Shown here in pieces: positions 30,801 to 38,600 of a stretch of DNA of 64,000 nucleotides. Source of the stretch: Aquimarina sp. RZ0. GTDB lineage: Bacteria > Bacteroidota > Bacteroidia > Flavobacteriales > Flavobacteriaceae. Every line of letters starts with the position of its first letter. The stretch's first letter is position 1. The translations under genes and the position numbers were made by a program. The notes under the pieces were generated by a model. It was not told the DNA's origin and searched no databases. It worked only from the letters and a program-made list of their open reading frames with translations. The stretch is from assembly GCF_008370685.1 (NCBI RefSeq), contig NZ_VTZU01000020.1, forward strand, positions 30,625 through 94,624. The letters run 5' to 3'.

Positions 30801-33800
30801 TCATCTATGCCTATATTACTAACATCTAGTTTTAGTAAACTAGAAGCTATTTCTAATATCTGTGTTGTTACTTTCTCCTGTAATTCTGAGGTCTCTTTAA
30901 TAGAATCCCCGGTCGAGCTAACTGCGATAGACCTTTTTGATAGTAATTTGTTATTTATTTTATCTCGATCACCAAATGCTACAACCCCTTGAACAAATGA
31001 ACTTCCAAGAAGCGCATCAAAAGCTTTAACCCCTTCTAATGTAGGTAAGACAGACATACCCCAGTAGTTCTCTAAAAAGTGGGCACTCTCTTGATCGATT
31101 TGCATACCGCCTTCTGCCCACAAAGGCCAGTTAATACTTAATGTCTTTCCCTGTCTTTCTCCTTGTAATCGCTTCTCCTCGCGATATAAAGCATAATCAT
31201 CCAAGTACGCATTAGCACTAGAATAGTCTGATTGTCCTATATTACCGATAACACTTGCTATTGATGAAAAGAAGACCATAAAATCAAGAGACTCTCCTTT
31301 CGATAGCTCATCTAAATGCTTAACACCTGTAACCTTTGAAGAAAATACAGTACTTACTTCTTCTGATGTTTTCTTATCAATAAGACTATCTCTAACAACA
31401 CCAGCACTATGAATAATACCATCTAATCTACCATGAACTGTTTTAATTTCTGATATCAAAGAGGCAACTTCTTCCTTTTTACTTACATCACAACAATAAT
31501 AACTCGCATTTGAAAATTTAGAAAGTATAAAGCTCTTTTCATCTGTCAATCTGCTACGACCAGTAAGAATCAGATGAACACCGCTTGTCTTATTGATATG
31601 GGATGCAAAAACCTGACCTAATCCACCAAAACCTCCAGTGATTAAATACACTCCTCCCTCTTTGATAGTAAGAGATTCTTTACCAAAAGAATATGGTAAT
31701 AAATCAAGGGTTCTTATTTCTCTTTTACCGCCTATATAGCGTACTTCAACATCTGTAGTATATTGTTCTTTATCAAGTATTGACAAAAGCGTATCTAATG
31801 ATGTAAGAGAAAAACTTTCTACTCCTAAAACTTTACCCGATATCTTAGCATTTTCTAGATTAGTCGTTTTTAATAAACCTCTCACAAAACTATAATCAAG
31901 ATATTGAGCATTTTCGTAAACTACCGTGATATGAACTTGTATATTATCCTTTAGTTTTGAACGTACTTCTTCTAATACACTTACAAAATATGATGCTTCT
32001 GAATCCCCTTTTAGAACAGATACATCTACGGCTAGTTCTTCTTTTAACAAATCCGCCAGTTCAACAGGCGCTCCTGCTAATAATATCAATTGTGAACCCA
32101 ATGATGGATCAGATAAGGGAGCTGGAGAAGGTGACCAAATATTACTATAAAAATGAACTCCTTTTCTCGTATCTGCTGGTGGCTTTGTAGCATTGCTTAA
32201 TGGAAGAACAACAAAATCCTTGAAACGAACTAATACTTCGCCTAATTCATCCAAAATATCTATATCATATCGAGTTACTTTATCTACTGTTCTACCTGAG
32301 TTATTACGCTTTACATAACACCATACGGTCTCTGGAAGATTTTTATAAATCGTTAATTCTTTAATACTGAAAGGAAGTGGTGGATCTGTTGGTGGTTCTT
32401 CTCCCAAAGTAAAACCTATACAGCTTTGTAAAGCACTATCCAAAATACCAGGCTGTAATACATAGCCCTCCTCTTTAGGAAGCGTAATCCTGGATAGAAC
32501 AGCTGAATCACTATACCAAAGTTGTTCTATACCCTGAAAACTAGTACCATAAAATAAACCTATACCTTTAAAAAAATCATAACACCAGTCTTTCTCTTTA
32601 CTTTTGGTGAACTGAGACTTAAGAGAGGGTAAATTATAAGCTGGAACAGCTGAAAAACTATCGATACTTAACTTTCCTTGACTATGAAGTTGTTCTTCTG
32701 ATTTATTACTATACACATCATAACCAAAACCATCTTCCACCGGATAAATACTTATACTTATCTTCTCAGGGCTATTGTTCACCCATATAGGACGCATCCA
32801 AGTAATATCTTTAAGTTGTGTTACTGAACTTCCAATACTCAAATCACCAGCTATCCGTGCAAGTTCCAAGTAAGCAACACCAGGTAATACTTTAGCTCCT
32901 CCTACTTTATGATCTAATAAAAAAGATTCTTTGCCTGTATATATACTCGTATATTTTTGAGCTTCAAGGGTGGACTCATTATGATGAAGTAGTGGATGTA
33001 ATACATCCTTACTTCTTGATGACAAATCAAAAGACTGATCAGGAATCCAATAACGCTCCCTGGCAAAAGGATAGGTAGGTAAACTTATTCTATTAGGTGT
33101 GTGACCTTTTTCATAAAACAATCCCCAATCTATAGTCACACCTCTTATCCATAATTGTGCTATCGATAATAAATCTTTATTCTTTATAGCTGTAGACAAG
33201 TATTCTGCAACTGGTACTCCTTCAATAACTGAAACTTCCTTTGATGCTTTTATATTGCCCTGTAAAAACCCTGTAGAATTACCCAAATTAAATTTAGACA
33301 AAGCATCTTTTAACTCCAATTTATCACTAACAACAAAGGCCAATCGCTCCTCCATACTCTCTCTACCAACCTGTAATGTGTAGGCTATATCATATAAATC
33401 TAATGCAGGATGCAATTCTAAATATTCTGATAAATTAATCGCCTGATCTTTTAAACGATCCTTGTTCCTGGCTGATAATACTATTATAACAGGAGCATTA
33501 CTTATATAAGGACTCTTAAATCTTTCTATATATTCTTCTAAAACAATGTGGGCATTATTTCCAGTCATTCCAAAGCTGCTAACTCCAGCTATCTTTGGTT
33601 TATCAGTTTTCCAAGGTTCATTTTTAGTATTAATTTTTAGAGCAGAATCATCTAATTTTATATAAGGATTAATAGTCTCAAAATTCGGCATATGTGGGAT
33701 CTCATTATGCTTCATCATTTGCAGTACTTTTACCACGCTAGTTAAACCAGCTGCGCCTTCCAAGTGCCCAGCGTGAGCTTTTGTAGATCCGATATAGCAA

Positions 33801-35611
33801 AAACCTCTTTTATTTGTATGGTGTTTAAAAGCTTTTTTTAATGCATTTATTTCAATCGGATCGCCTAAAGTGGTACCAGTCCCATGAGCTTCTAAATAGC
33901 TAATATCTTCTGGGTTAATATTTGCTGATTCCCATGCTTGTAACAACAACTTCGTTTGTAATTCTGGTCTAGGAGAAGTAGGGTTATTTGAACGCCCTAC
34001 ATGATTAATCGCACTACCTTTAATTACTCCATAAATTCTATCGCCATCAATCTCTGCTTTGGATAAAGGTTTTATCAAAACAGAAACAATGCCTTCGCCG
34101 GGAACATAACCATCCGCTTTTTTATCAAACGTATGACACCTACCCGTAGGAGATAAAGCTTGCATTCGAGAAAAATACACATAGTGTAATGGGCTTAATA
34201 ATACATTTAATCCTGCAACAACAGCACTATCTATTTCTCCATTATGTATGGCTTGACATCCTAAATGTAGAGCTGTCATAGAAGAAGCACAGGCATTATC
34301 CAAAGGAATTGATCCTCCCTGTAAATCAAAATGATAGGAAACCGAAGCCGAAAGGCTGGACATTGCACCACTATTATGTTGATAATCTACTATAGGAATT
34401 CTTGCTCGCACTACTTCATCCCAATATTCGTGAAAACAGCTCCCCACGTAGACTCCTGTTTTAGTCCCCCTAATTTTATTAATTACTCCAGCATCTTCAA
34501 AAGTATGATATGCCGATTGCAATAATAATCTTAGCTGCGGATCCATCCATTCTGCCTGACGCCGATTTACTCCAAAAAAAACCGGGTCAAATTTGTCTAT
34601 ATCGGGCAAGAAACCACCCCATTTACTATATGTTTTATTATCTGCTTCTCTATCTTGATTAAACCAGGGACGATAATCCCAATGATCTATCGGGATTTCT
34701 CTTATTAAGTCTTTGCCATCAGAAATATTTTTCCAAAATTCTTCAATATTTTTTGAATCAGGAAAGTATCCACTCATACCTATAATTGCTATATCTTTTG
34801 ATACATTCGTTAATGATTTTTCCTGAAATTGTTTCTTTTCTGAATCTTTTATTTGAGATACATGTTTCCCAAATTGTAGCGGAGTAAACCTTGAATAAGT
34901 ATCTGTTTCTTTCTTTGGAAGTTGAGAAGACGTGGAAATAGAATTAGTAGCAATTTGAATATTAGAATTAGAATTTTCTTCATAGGAACTCAAATCTCCA
35001 AATTTCTTAGCCATCTGTTTACTATAGTCCTGCAAAAAAAAGTTTGCTAGGTCATCTATGTTTTGGTTCTCAAAAAACACAGTTGGATACAATTCAATCT
35101 CCAAGTCTTTTTCTAAAGATTCTGACATCCCAATCATCTGATTAGATTCCAAACCTAAATCCATAAAATTTTTGTCTATTGGAACATCATCTGAGGACTT
35201 ATGTATGGTAGTTGCAATCTTTGTTTTCAAATACAGAATAAGTGCAGCTTTTATATTATTAGTATCTGAGCCATTATTGATTGTATTCTTTGAAATGATA
35301 TTGTGACTATCTTTTTCTCTGGGAATAGTTGTTGAACTAAAAGACTCAGAATTCTCATACCACAATCTAATTTCCTTTTCGTGATCTTGTAAAAAATAAG
35401 TTACTAAATCTTGTATATTTTGATTTTCAAAAAATATGGTTGGATATAACTCAATGCACAAGTCTTTTTCTAAAGATTCTGACACCCCGATCATTTGATT
35501 AGATTCCAAACCTAAATCCATAAAATTTTGATCGATGAGAATATCTTGAGGTGACTTATTTAAGTTGGTTGCTATTTTTGTTTTCAAAAATAAAATAAGT
35601 GCGTCTTTCAT
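15812..35611 (-). CDS. PKS3: trans-AT polyketide synthase with ECH2 and TE, 6599 aa
   Basis: Domains in order with approximate residues: ACP (S37), ACP (S156), KS1 273-695 (C441, in DNACASS), DH 865-1145 (H901), KR 1180-1540, ACP (S1613), KS2 1711-2135 (C1881), ECH2 2350-2580 (GGGMLFGLYGD, crotonase oxyanion region), ACP (S2697), ACP (S2833), KS3 2937-3350 (C3104), DH (H3566), KR, ACP (S4278), KS4 4375-4800 (C4546), DH 4985-5255 (H5015), KR 5290-5670, ACP (S5729), divergent KS5 5817-6215 (C5960), ACP (S6291), thioesterase 6330-6599 (S6425 in AHSFGG, H6581 in GDHF). No AT domains. KS1-4 have intact C-H-H. The two N-terminal ACPs finish the module that starts with KS-DH at the end of PKS2. KS2-ECH2-ACP-ACP is a beta-branching module. 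It contains the 4.86-kb repeat, so DH-KR-ACP-KS occurs twice identically. TE marks the end of the assembly line. Confidence 0.95.
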   Translation of the reverse strand: MKDALILFLKTKIATNLNKSPQDILIDQNFMDLGLESNQMIGVSESLEKDLCIELYPTIFFENQNIQDLVTYFLQDHEKEIRLWYENSESFSSTTIPREKDSHNIISKNTINNGSDTNNIKAALILYLKTKIATTIHKSSDDVPIDKNFMDLGLESNQMIGMSESLEKDLEIELYPTVFFENQNIDDLANFFLQDYSKQMAKKFGDLSSYEENSNSNIQIATNSISTSSQLPKKETDTYSRFTPLQFGKHVSQIKDSEKKQFQEKSLTNVSKDIAIIGMSGYFPDSKNIEEFWKNISDGKDLIREIPIDHWDYRPWFNQDREADNKTYSKWGGFLPDIDKFDPVFFGVNRRQAEWMDPQLRLLLQSAYHTFEDAGVINKIRGTKTGVYVGSCFHEYWDEVVRARIPIVDYQHNSGAMSSLSASVSYHFDLQGGSIPLDNACASSMTALHLGCQAIHNGEIDSAVVAGLNVLLSPLHYVYFSRMQALSPTGRCHTFDKKADGYVPGEGIVSVLIKPLSKAEIDGDRIYGVIKGSAINHVGRSNNPTSPRPELQTKLLLQAWESANINPEDISYLEAHGTGTTLGDPIEINALKKAFKHHTNKRGFCYIGSTKAHAGHLEGAAGLTSVVKVLQMMKHNEIPHMPNFETINPYIKLDDSALKINTKNEPWKTDKPKIAGVSSFGMTGNNAHIVLEEYIERFKSPYISNAPVIIVLSARNKDRLKDQAINLSEYLELHPALDLYDIAYTLQVGRESMEERLAFVVSDKLELKDALSKFNLGNSTGFLQGNIKASKEVSVIEGVPVAEYLSTAIKNKDLLSIAQLWIRGVTIDWGLFYEKGHTPNRISLPTYPFARERYWIPDQSFDLSSRSKDVLHPLLHHNESTLEAQKYTSIYTGKESFLLDHKVGGAKVLPGVAYLELARIAGDLSIGSSVTQLKDITWMRPIWVNNSPEKISISIYPVEDGFGYDVYSNKSEEQLHSQGKLSIDSFSAVPAYNLPSLKSQFTKSKEKDWCYDFFKGIGLFYGTSFQGIEQLWYSDSAVLSRITLPKEEGYVLQPGILDSALQSCIGFTLGEEPPTDPPLPFSIKELTIYKNLPETVWCYVKRNNSGRTVDKVTRYDIDILDELGEVLVRFKDFVVLPLSNATKPPADTRKGVHFYSNIWSPSPAPLSDPSLGSQLILLAGAPVELADLLKEELAVDVSVLKGDSEASYFVSVLEEVRSKLKDNIQVHITVVYENAQYLDYSFVRGLLKTTNLENAKISGKVLGVESFSLTSLDTLLSILDKEQYTTDVEVRYIGGKREIRTLDLLPYSFGKESLTIKEGGVYLITGGFGGLGQVFASHINKTSGVHLILTGRSRLTDEKSFILSKFSNASYYCCDVSKKEEVASLISEIKTVHGRLDGIIHSAGVVRDSLIDKKTSEEVSTVFSSKVTGVKHLDELSKGESLDFMVFFSSIASVIGNIGQSDYSSANAYLDDYALYREEKRLQGERQGKTLSINWPLWAEGGMQIDQESAHFLENYWGMSVLPTLEGVKAFDALLGSSFVQGVVAFGDRDKINNKLLSKRSIAVSSTGDSIKETSELQEKVTTQILEIASSLLKLDVSNIGIDEELGDYGFDSILLTRFSNELNSYYDLELMPTTFYNYPTIEGLAIYLTKDYSEKLFKKHSVSLGKKDVPSLIVQQEQVRSFRENRSRFLGSKKDSRILTSQTTKKLSRGVAIVGMSGRFPGSPDVEIFWDHIKNNEDLITEIPSDRWDWRHYYGDPKEEKGKTKAKWGGFIRDIDKFDPLFFGISPREAELMDPQQRMILESVYQALEDACISTTQIKGSNTGVFVGVASSDYSLLLSDQTDLVSQAQYPTGSSHSVLVNRISYLLDLHGPSEPVDTACSSSLIAIHRAVEHIEQGHCDMAIAGGVNALLSPELTLSFSQAGMLSEDGRCKTFDQKANGYVRGEGVGTIILKSLDKAESDGDHIYGVIKGTAENHGGKANTLTSPNPNAQKDLLLKAYRSSGIDPRDVSYIEAHGTGTSLGDPIEIEGLKLAFNQLYKENDYDIPEIPYCSIGSVKTNIGHLEAAAGIAGVVKVLLSLKYKTLPGNVHLETPNEYLQLSKSPFYLQQETKAWESRDNKARVAGISSFGFGGANAHIIIEEYIPKPKSTYENNTAAIVLLSAKNKERLEYQANNLEDYIISNPGLDLYDIAYTLQVGRDFMEERVAFIVEDKEKLQEQLHRFKQGQTEGFLTGNIKKDKNNFLLEGEAGEAYIQTAISTQQTKALAQLWTKGVTIDWRLLYNKDNTPNKINLPKYPFARERYWFDSYNSVNLSKQKNKNTLITSDTDSIWESEQIQQNIDHVVGEEISTKILNEGIALVKIQSKESKNMFTLNLIKSLQKTFFDLRKNKNLKVVVLTGYDNIFCMGGSQESLQNIASKKGRFTDFPFLYKGLLEFDIPVITAMQGHAFGGGMLFGLYGDIVLMSENSIYTANFMKYGFTPGMGATYILGEKLGKPLATEMLYTARHLKGSEIKSRGTSIIVTKDVLNEALRIAKELSLKPRKTLEILKKHMSSDLLLSLQKYISEEEKMHELTFHTEEVASQIKRSFKRQEISDSLLSNGTLLEEKKSSGAKTKIRLNDVKDLIPQTPVPFIQTNRSTIKLKDLKRDLKTSNNYDVSANSSKYYIQKLKKLFETVLHIPANEIDEEIAFTELGLDSISGVELIRSINNTFNLNFEAIILYDYFTIKKLSDLILKEFDQQNDYLKKDSKILIKPTSDKIINEKSESGIDNDKNEKVTKLSRIVNHTKEIDQQKALLNVSTVTKKLKILFEEVLHIPNNEIDENVSFVDIGLDSINGVELIRLINDEFNINLEAITLYDYYTIKKLSNLILEESNELIQYVDNECLNEEGVMEQSDLKINLDEKSSFLISEEEDLTLVKLDSLQNVTKAEYADKGVDDIAIIGMSGKFPDAANINEFWENIKNGKNSIKEVPNRKWSIAHFFDKDRKVEGKSYAKWMGYLDDEDKFDPLFFNISPREAERMDPQQRLFIEESWKAIEDSGYTSTSLSDQKCGVFVGVGQGDYMINIEQEEMDNHTFTGTSSSILAGRISYHLNLDGPAISIDTACSSSLVAIHQACQSIRIGECETALAGGVYVMTSERMHIATSKSGMLSEDGKCHTFDNMANGFVPGEAVGVLLLKSLSKAEIDGDRIYGVIKGSAINQDGKTNGITAPNVNSQNLLQEEVYRKYNIDPSTITYVETHGTGTKLGDPIEIKALKRSFKSYTENENYCGIGSVKTNVGHTLTAAGVIGVIKVLLSIKNKQIPPTLNYQTLNEHINLAGSPFYVNTLLKEWKVDSNQSRKAAVSSFGFSGTNAHIVLEEYIERFKSPYISNAPVIIVLSARNKDRLKDQAINLSEYLELHPALDLYDIAYTLQVGRESMEERLAFVVSDKLELKDALSKFNLGNSTGFLQGNIKASKEVSVIEGVPVAEYLSTAIKNKDLLSIAQLWIRGVTIDWGLFYEKGHTPNRISLPTYPFARERYWIPDQSFDLSSRSKDVLHPLLHHNESTLEAQKYTSIYTGKESFLLDHKVGGAKVLPGVAYLELARIAGDLSIGSSVTQLKDITWMRPIWVNNSPEKISISIYPVEDGFGYDVYSNKSEEQLHSQGKLSIDSFSAVPAYNLPSLKSQFTKSKEKDWCYDFFKGIGLFYGTSFQGIEQLWYSDSAVLSRITLPKEEGYVLQPGILDSALQSCIGFTLGEEPPTDPPLPFSIKELTIYKNLPETVWCYVKRNNSGRTVDKVTRYDIDILDELGEVLVRFKDFVVLPLSNATKPPADTRKGVHFYSNIWSPSPAPLSDPSLGSQLILLAGAPVELADLLKEELAVDVSVLKGDSEASYFVSVLEEVRSKLKDNIQVHITVVYENAQYLDYSFVRGLLKTTNLENAKISGKVLGVESFSLTSLDTLLSILDKEQYTTDVEVRYIGGKREIRTLDLLPYSFGKESLTIKEGGVYLITGGFGGLGQVFASHINKTSGVHLILTGRSRLTDEKSFILSKFSNASYYCCDVSKKEEVASLISEIKTVHGRLDGIIHSAGVVRDSLIDKKTSEEVSTVFSSKVTGVKHLDELSKGESLDFMVFFSSIASVIGNIGQSDYSSANAYLDDYALYREEKRLQGERQGKTLSINWPLWAEGGMQIDQESAHFLENYWGMSVLPTLEGVKAFDALLGSSFVQGVVAFGDRDKINNKLLSKRSIAVSSTGDSIKETSELQEKVTTQILEIASSLLKLDVSNIGIDEELGDYGFDSILLTRFSNELNSYYDLELMPTTFYNYPTIEGLAIYLTKDYSEKLFKKHSVSLGKKDVPSLIVQQEQVRSFRENRSRFLGSKKDSRILTSQTTKKLSRGVAIVGMSGRFPGSPDVEIFWDHIKNNEDLITEIPSDRWDWRHYYGDPKEEKGKTKAKWGGFIRDIDKFDPLFFGISPREAELMDPQQRMILESVYQALEDACISTTQIKGSNTGVFVGVASSDYSLLLSDQTDLVSQAQYPTGSSHSVLVNRISYLLDLHGPSEPVDTACSSSLIAIHRAVEHIEQGHCDMAIAGGVNALLSPELTLSFSQAGMLSEDGRCKTFDQKANGYVRGEGVGTIILKSLDKAESDGDHIYGVIKGTAENHGGKANTLTSPNPNAQKDLLLKAYRSSGIDPRDVSYIEAHGTGTSLGDPIEIEGLKLAFNQLYKENDYDIPEIPYCSIGSVKTNIGHLEAAAGIAGVVKVLLSLKYKTLPGNVHLETPNEYLQLSKSPFYLQQETKAWESRDNKARVAGISSFGFGGANAHIIIEEYIPKPKSTYENNTAAIVLLSAKNKERLEYQANNLEDYIISNPGLDLYDIAYTLQVGRDFMEERVAFIVEDKEKLQEQLHRFKQGQTEGFLTGNIKKDKNNFLLEGEAGEAYIQTAISTQQTKALAQLWTKGVTIDWRLLYNKDNTPNKINLPKYPFARERYWLTPSHINISKNRLNILHPLIHINNSNAFSVSYSSMFTGQEFFFEDHKIYGEKLLPGVAYLEMARELGERALGQKITGISDLVWLAPMAIDQIKGEITTRLYLEDDHFKFEISSMGNVIHCNGVLSTLEVKEPERINIQQLFLECDEFISGEACDNLMIENGYGYGPSFQCSEKLNYGSSYSILSLNPAQFKEDIFHFHPAQFDTLLRAGIGFHLKRQEGIVLEIPFSLSDFKIYGNPKKIVYSVCWKHENNNASSSVQHYNFDLLGKNGELIATLRDFSAREATNLKDKQNILPVSDLVCLESIWNHKKALTIGNDTNKEILILPKCESELVSFFKSKFDGETVNLAPGIDSNSLFHNVFSRIKKLSKSRDNTTIYVLIERKDWRRFAFVSGIFKALSLDASFIKGKIISVDSLSILKSSELLSVLEQEKGNNDVEIRYINGKRTVRTFKQVDVSRKPNFNFNKPKTCIITGGMGSIGRTFAKYIAEYWGCKPLLIGRSSLSKEKLKDLETIKGASYFQCDISNRDSLKITLEKIRDTHNEINGIIHCAGVVGNLDITTKNEADIEEVLKPKLIGTNNLDEQTSSDKLQFFIMTSSISANLDGIAGIIGSDYAAANAYLDNFSEYRNELVRKETRKGFTRSIIYPYWEDGGMNIPDNAKEWMKNQFGLESISAKIGIDGFSTSIKHDSHQMMLLYGNKKKIIKSLFHNSIDNQEIKETQISDITSNKVLEYLKKSINEILKVPKDQIDVSTDFSDYGADSILAVELINFLEKDFGTLPKTLLFEFSNLHNLTNYFCENQASRVKEIFGGDDSASINIGNKNSNITSQILKNTNTSHLNAESTKSDCNDMAIVCVGGLFPKASNIDELWSNIVSGKPLNNGKKKEKNFWNSIDDKTILEYLSKLLISEKESNNLGRQERLICCVLGQAMNSVGLNPMSIRGSKTGVFLGLQQDFPDSTKDRLEENSIAYMIPNRLSFLLNLKGPSEMVNTYCSSIYVALHRAIQSVRNNECEQVLVGGVNVINPLYATYEIGNNSFDILSPTNETKSFCQEANGFVRSEGAGIMLIKPIEKAKKEGDKILGIIKGSYVHHGGKNLSFEAPNSKGIKETISRCISNTSINVDTIDYIEAHGIANRVADALELSVINSTYKQHSKDANKKWFIGTIKPTVGHSELVSGMASLIKVLKAFENKTIPGIPGLENVNSEIDQNHSLILSKDAVYWKNGTYPRRAALNSYAVGGVNAHLILEEYPTNSVDSENIEEKESSLLSNHSNESNPAEVITNSGFDKIDLDTIKSLYAIFEEVFEFSLSKLDLNTSLFDLNINSIEILQLVQSVNLKFGIRLKIGLIFQLETIDDFINLIIDHIKSKGNSISSLDKHVVCFKEGKKKTVAIIIPGMPGIVDGYYELAENVIEETVYGINMVGFDGEQPLTSIESIAEHYCDRIQEISTKNKITLYAHSFGGIVLFELLGLLKSKNIEVECIVLIDSYTNTLQMKSKEKIAFFIHLLCKQLQLAVEEKEIIEFCQKISKRPKKSRLNLIYNYLIEKEAKVNKKIFSLIYDLYTHSMNIKYNLSKKLQDNILLVKANTSFVEFDDHALGWSSYYKSVEVINSKGDHFNIIKKPFLNEWVSQLRK
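20703..25561. repeat. 4,859-bp direct repeat, copy 2 (DH-KR-ACP-KS4 of PKS3)
   Basis: This segment matches 28698-33556 at a constant offset of 7,995 bp (2,665 codons, in frame). I checked both edges base by base: the left match begins at AACCAATACC (20703 against 28698) and the right one ends at GGGCATT (25561 against 33556); outside, the sequences diverge at once. All stretches I compared inside, and the translated proteins, are identical. The edges fall at the conserved KS end (AHIVLEEY) and after the post-KS motif ARERYW. Confidence 0.93.
28698..33556. repeat. 4,859-bp direct repeat, copy 1 (DH-KR-ACP-KS2 of PKS3)
   Basis: Partner of 20703-25561. It encodes PKS3 residues about 686-2304: the end of KS1, the post-KS linker, DH, KR, ACP, KS2 and its linker. 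The segment between the copies (25562-28697) encodes ECH2, the tandem ACPs and KS3. Recent gene conversion or duplication is the simplest explanation; an assembly artefact in a repetitive PKS should be excluded. Confidence 0.93.
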
Positions 35612-35659
35612 TTGCTACAATGTCTTTTTTATGTTATTTCCTCTCAGCCTTGTTATGTA

Positions 35660-38600
35660 TTAATTTTTGACAACTTCTGTCTTTCTATTCATAGCTTTGA
35701 ATAGGCTTTCTTCGGATGGTATGGATTTGGTAGTAAATCCTTCGAGTACTAAAATCAATTTGAATTGATCTGTATATAATTCAATGTCAAATTCGGCTAT
35801 TTGATCATTTATCTGTTTTGGAGTGACTAGCGTATAATATATAGGACTGCTATAAGTTCCTATTTCTTCTGACACCTTTACTCGCTTAATCATGAGTGGA
35901 GGGCGATGGTTTTTTACACTTTTCTCGATGTTTCTGTCCAAACTTAAAGTAGCAGAAACGTGGGCACCATCAAAAATTGCAGGATGTATTAAAAAATCAT
36001 TTTGGTTGTTATGATATTTTGAATTTAATTTAAGTTTAGACAAGATGGTTCCATCATTTAAGTACCATAAATCTTCAACCGTTTGTGTTGTTATCCCATA
36101 ACAGTCTTGATTTGGAAAGTTATAGTATTCAATCCCTTTAATCTTTTTTTCGACTTTTTGATGTATTGATTTTAAGTCAATTTTTTGATGTCTAAAATCA
36201 TGATTAGATATTACCGATCGTGCTGCAATGGTTTTTATTTCCTCTTTTCTATAATGAACTTCTATTTTTTGTTCATTAGGTTTAAATAAATACTCTTGTA
36301 ATGCTTCTTCTCCTTTATTAAGTATCAATGGATTAGAAAAAAGTACTTTTTCTAACTTAAAATCAGAATTTGAAAACTCATTCCATACTGCGTTAATACT
36401 TAAAGCTAAATGCGCAACCCCCATCAGTACTTGATTTCCAAAAATTAAATGATCTTTCATTATGGGTTCATCATATTTATAAAGACGCTCAGTTAATATT
36501 TGATTATCAATTCTTTTTTCTTTACCTACTTGATTATAATTTTTTACTATTTCTTCTCCCAGCCAATAATAATTATTAGATATATACTCTACAGGCAAAG
36601 GTTGACGATTGACTTTCTGTTCGTTTGTGGCTTCTTGTATAATCATATGACAGTTTGTACCCCCAAACCCGAAACTACTAATTGCAGCGTTTCGTTTGCT
36701 AGATAGATCAATGGCCCATTGCTTTAATTCTGTATTTGGATAAAATGGACTCTCTTCAAACTTAAATCTCTGATGTGGTCTTTCGCAATGTAATGTAGGT
36801 ACCAAGGTCTGATGCTGTAATTGAAGTAAAATCTTTATCAATCCACTAATACCTGCGGCGGTCATTGTATGTCCTATATTGCTCTTTACAGAACCAATAG
36901 CACAATATTGCTTTTTGTTTGTTCCTTTTTCTAATGATTGATATACTTCGGTTGCAGCTTTGACTTCTATTGGGTCTCCTAATAAAGTTCCTGTACCGTG
37001 GGCTTCATAGTATGTAATGTCCTTAGGAAGAACTGAGGTTTTTTCAAAAGCTTGTCTGATTACATTTTTCTGTCCTTCCTTGTTTGGCACTGTAAGTCCC
37101 ATAGTCTTTCCATCATTGTTTACTGATGAGCCAACAATTATTCCATAAATATGATCTCCATCAATTTTTGCTTGTTCGTATGATTTTAAAAGAACCAATC
37201 CTCCTCCTTCACCCATAACAAAACCTTGTGCTCTTTCATCAAACACGTAACTTTTACCATCTCTACTTAGGACTTCTGCTTGGCTAAAACCAATATGAGG
37301 AAAAGCATCCACCATAATAGAAATACCTCCTGCAATTACCATATCTGTACGCCCTTGAAGAATATTTTCGCACCCTTGATGAATAGCAACTAGAGAGCTC
37401 GAACAAGCAGTGTCGATAATCTGGCTAGTTCCTTTTAAATTATAGAAATCAGATATTCTAGCAGCAATCATATTACTGATATTATTAACTATCGTGTGTT
37501 GATATGCCCCTTCCGGTAGTAAATGATAATTGTTCTTTATATATGTATTATCTTTTGCGCCTATAAATACACTTGTATTGGTATTACTTAATTCTTCTTT
37601 TGTGTAACCAGAGTGTGCTAGTAGTGATCTGCTTAAATCCAATACAATTCGTTGTTGAGGATCCATACTTATTGCGTCATCATCGCTAATATTAAAATAA
37701 TCAGCATCAAATATTCCAGCATTTTTTATAAATCCTCCTTTGGTTGTATATGTTTTGTTTAATCCTCCTTCCGCTGAATAGTAATCCAAAGCATTCCATC
37801 TATTTAATGGAATATCAGATATCAAATCTTTTCCAGCTTTTAAATTATCCCAGTATTGCTCTAAATTTTCAGATCCCGGTAAATGACAACTCATTCCGAT
37901 AATAGCAATTTTACTGGTTCTGGTTCTTGTTAGATCATTAAAATCTTTCTTATTTTCCTGATCACTTGAAGGAGAGGGAAATTGATTTCTTGTATTAATA
38001 GGATCTTCATTTTCTATCCAAGAGTGGTTATCTCCTATCTCACTCTGTAAATAACCTGCCAACTCAGATATTGTCGGATAATTAACAATTGCCGTAGGTT
38101 CTGCAGTAATATCAAAAGATTCTTCGATAACGTTCAGAATTTTCATCATGATGATCGAATCGATTCCATATTCTGCAAAATCAACATCCAACTCAATATG
38201 TTCTTTCTTCAGTTTTAATAAATCACTTACTATGGAAATTAATTGCTCTTCAATTTGACTTAATATAATTGTAGGGGATTGAATTATTTCAGGTGTTGAT
38301 TTTTTATTAGGCTCTATATCTACAAAATCTGTGTTAAATAGATTTGACAACACTTTTTTATTTCCATAAGCTACTATACCTTGTAATATTGATTGTTTTA
38401 AAAGAACCTCTAATGCTTGCGTTCCCATAAAACTTGGTAAGGCTTTTATACCCCACTTTTGTTCCATATATTTTTCGCTTTCTTCATCTATTTGCATGCC
38501 ACCATCTTTCCACAATGGCCAATTAATACTCAGGCTATGTCCACTTCTTTTATTTTTCTTTCTTAGTTTCTCTCTGTAATGGGCATAATTATCCAACCAG

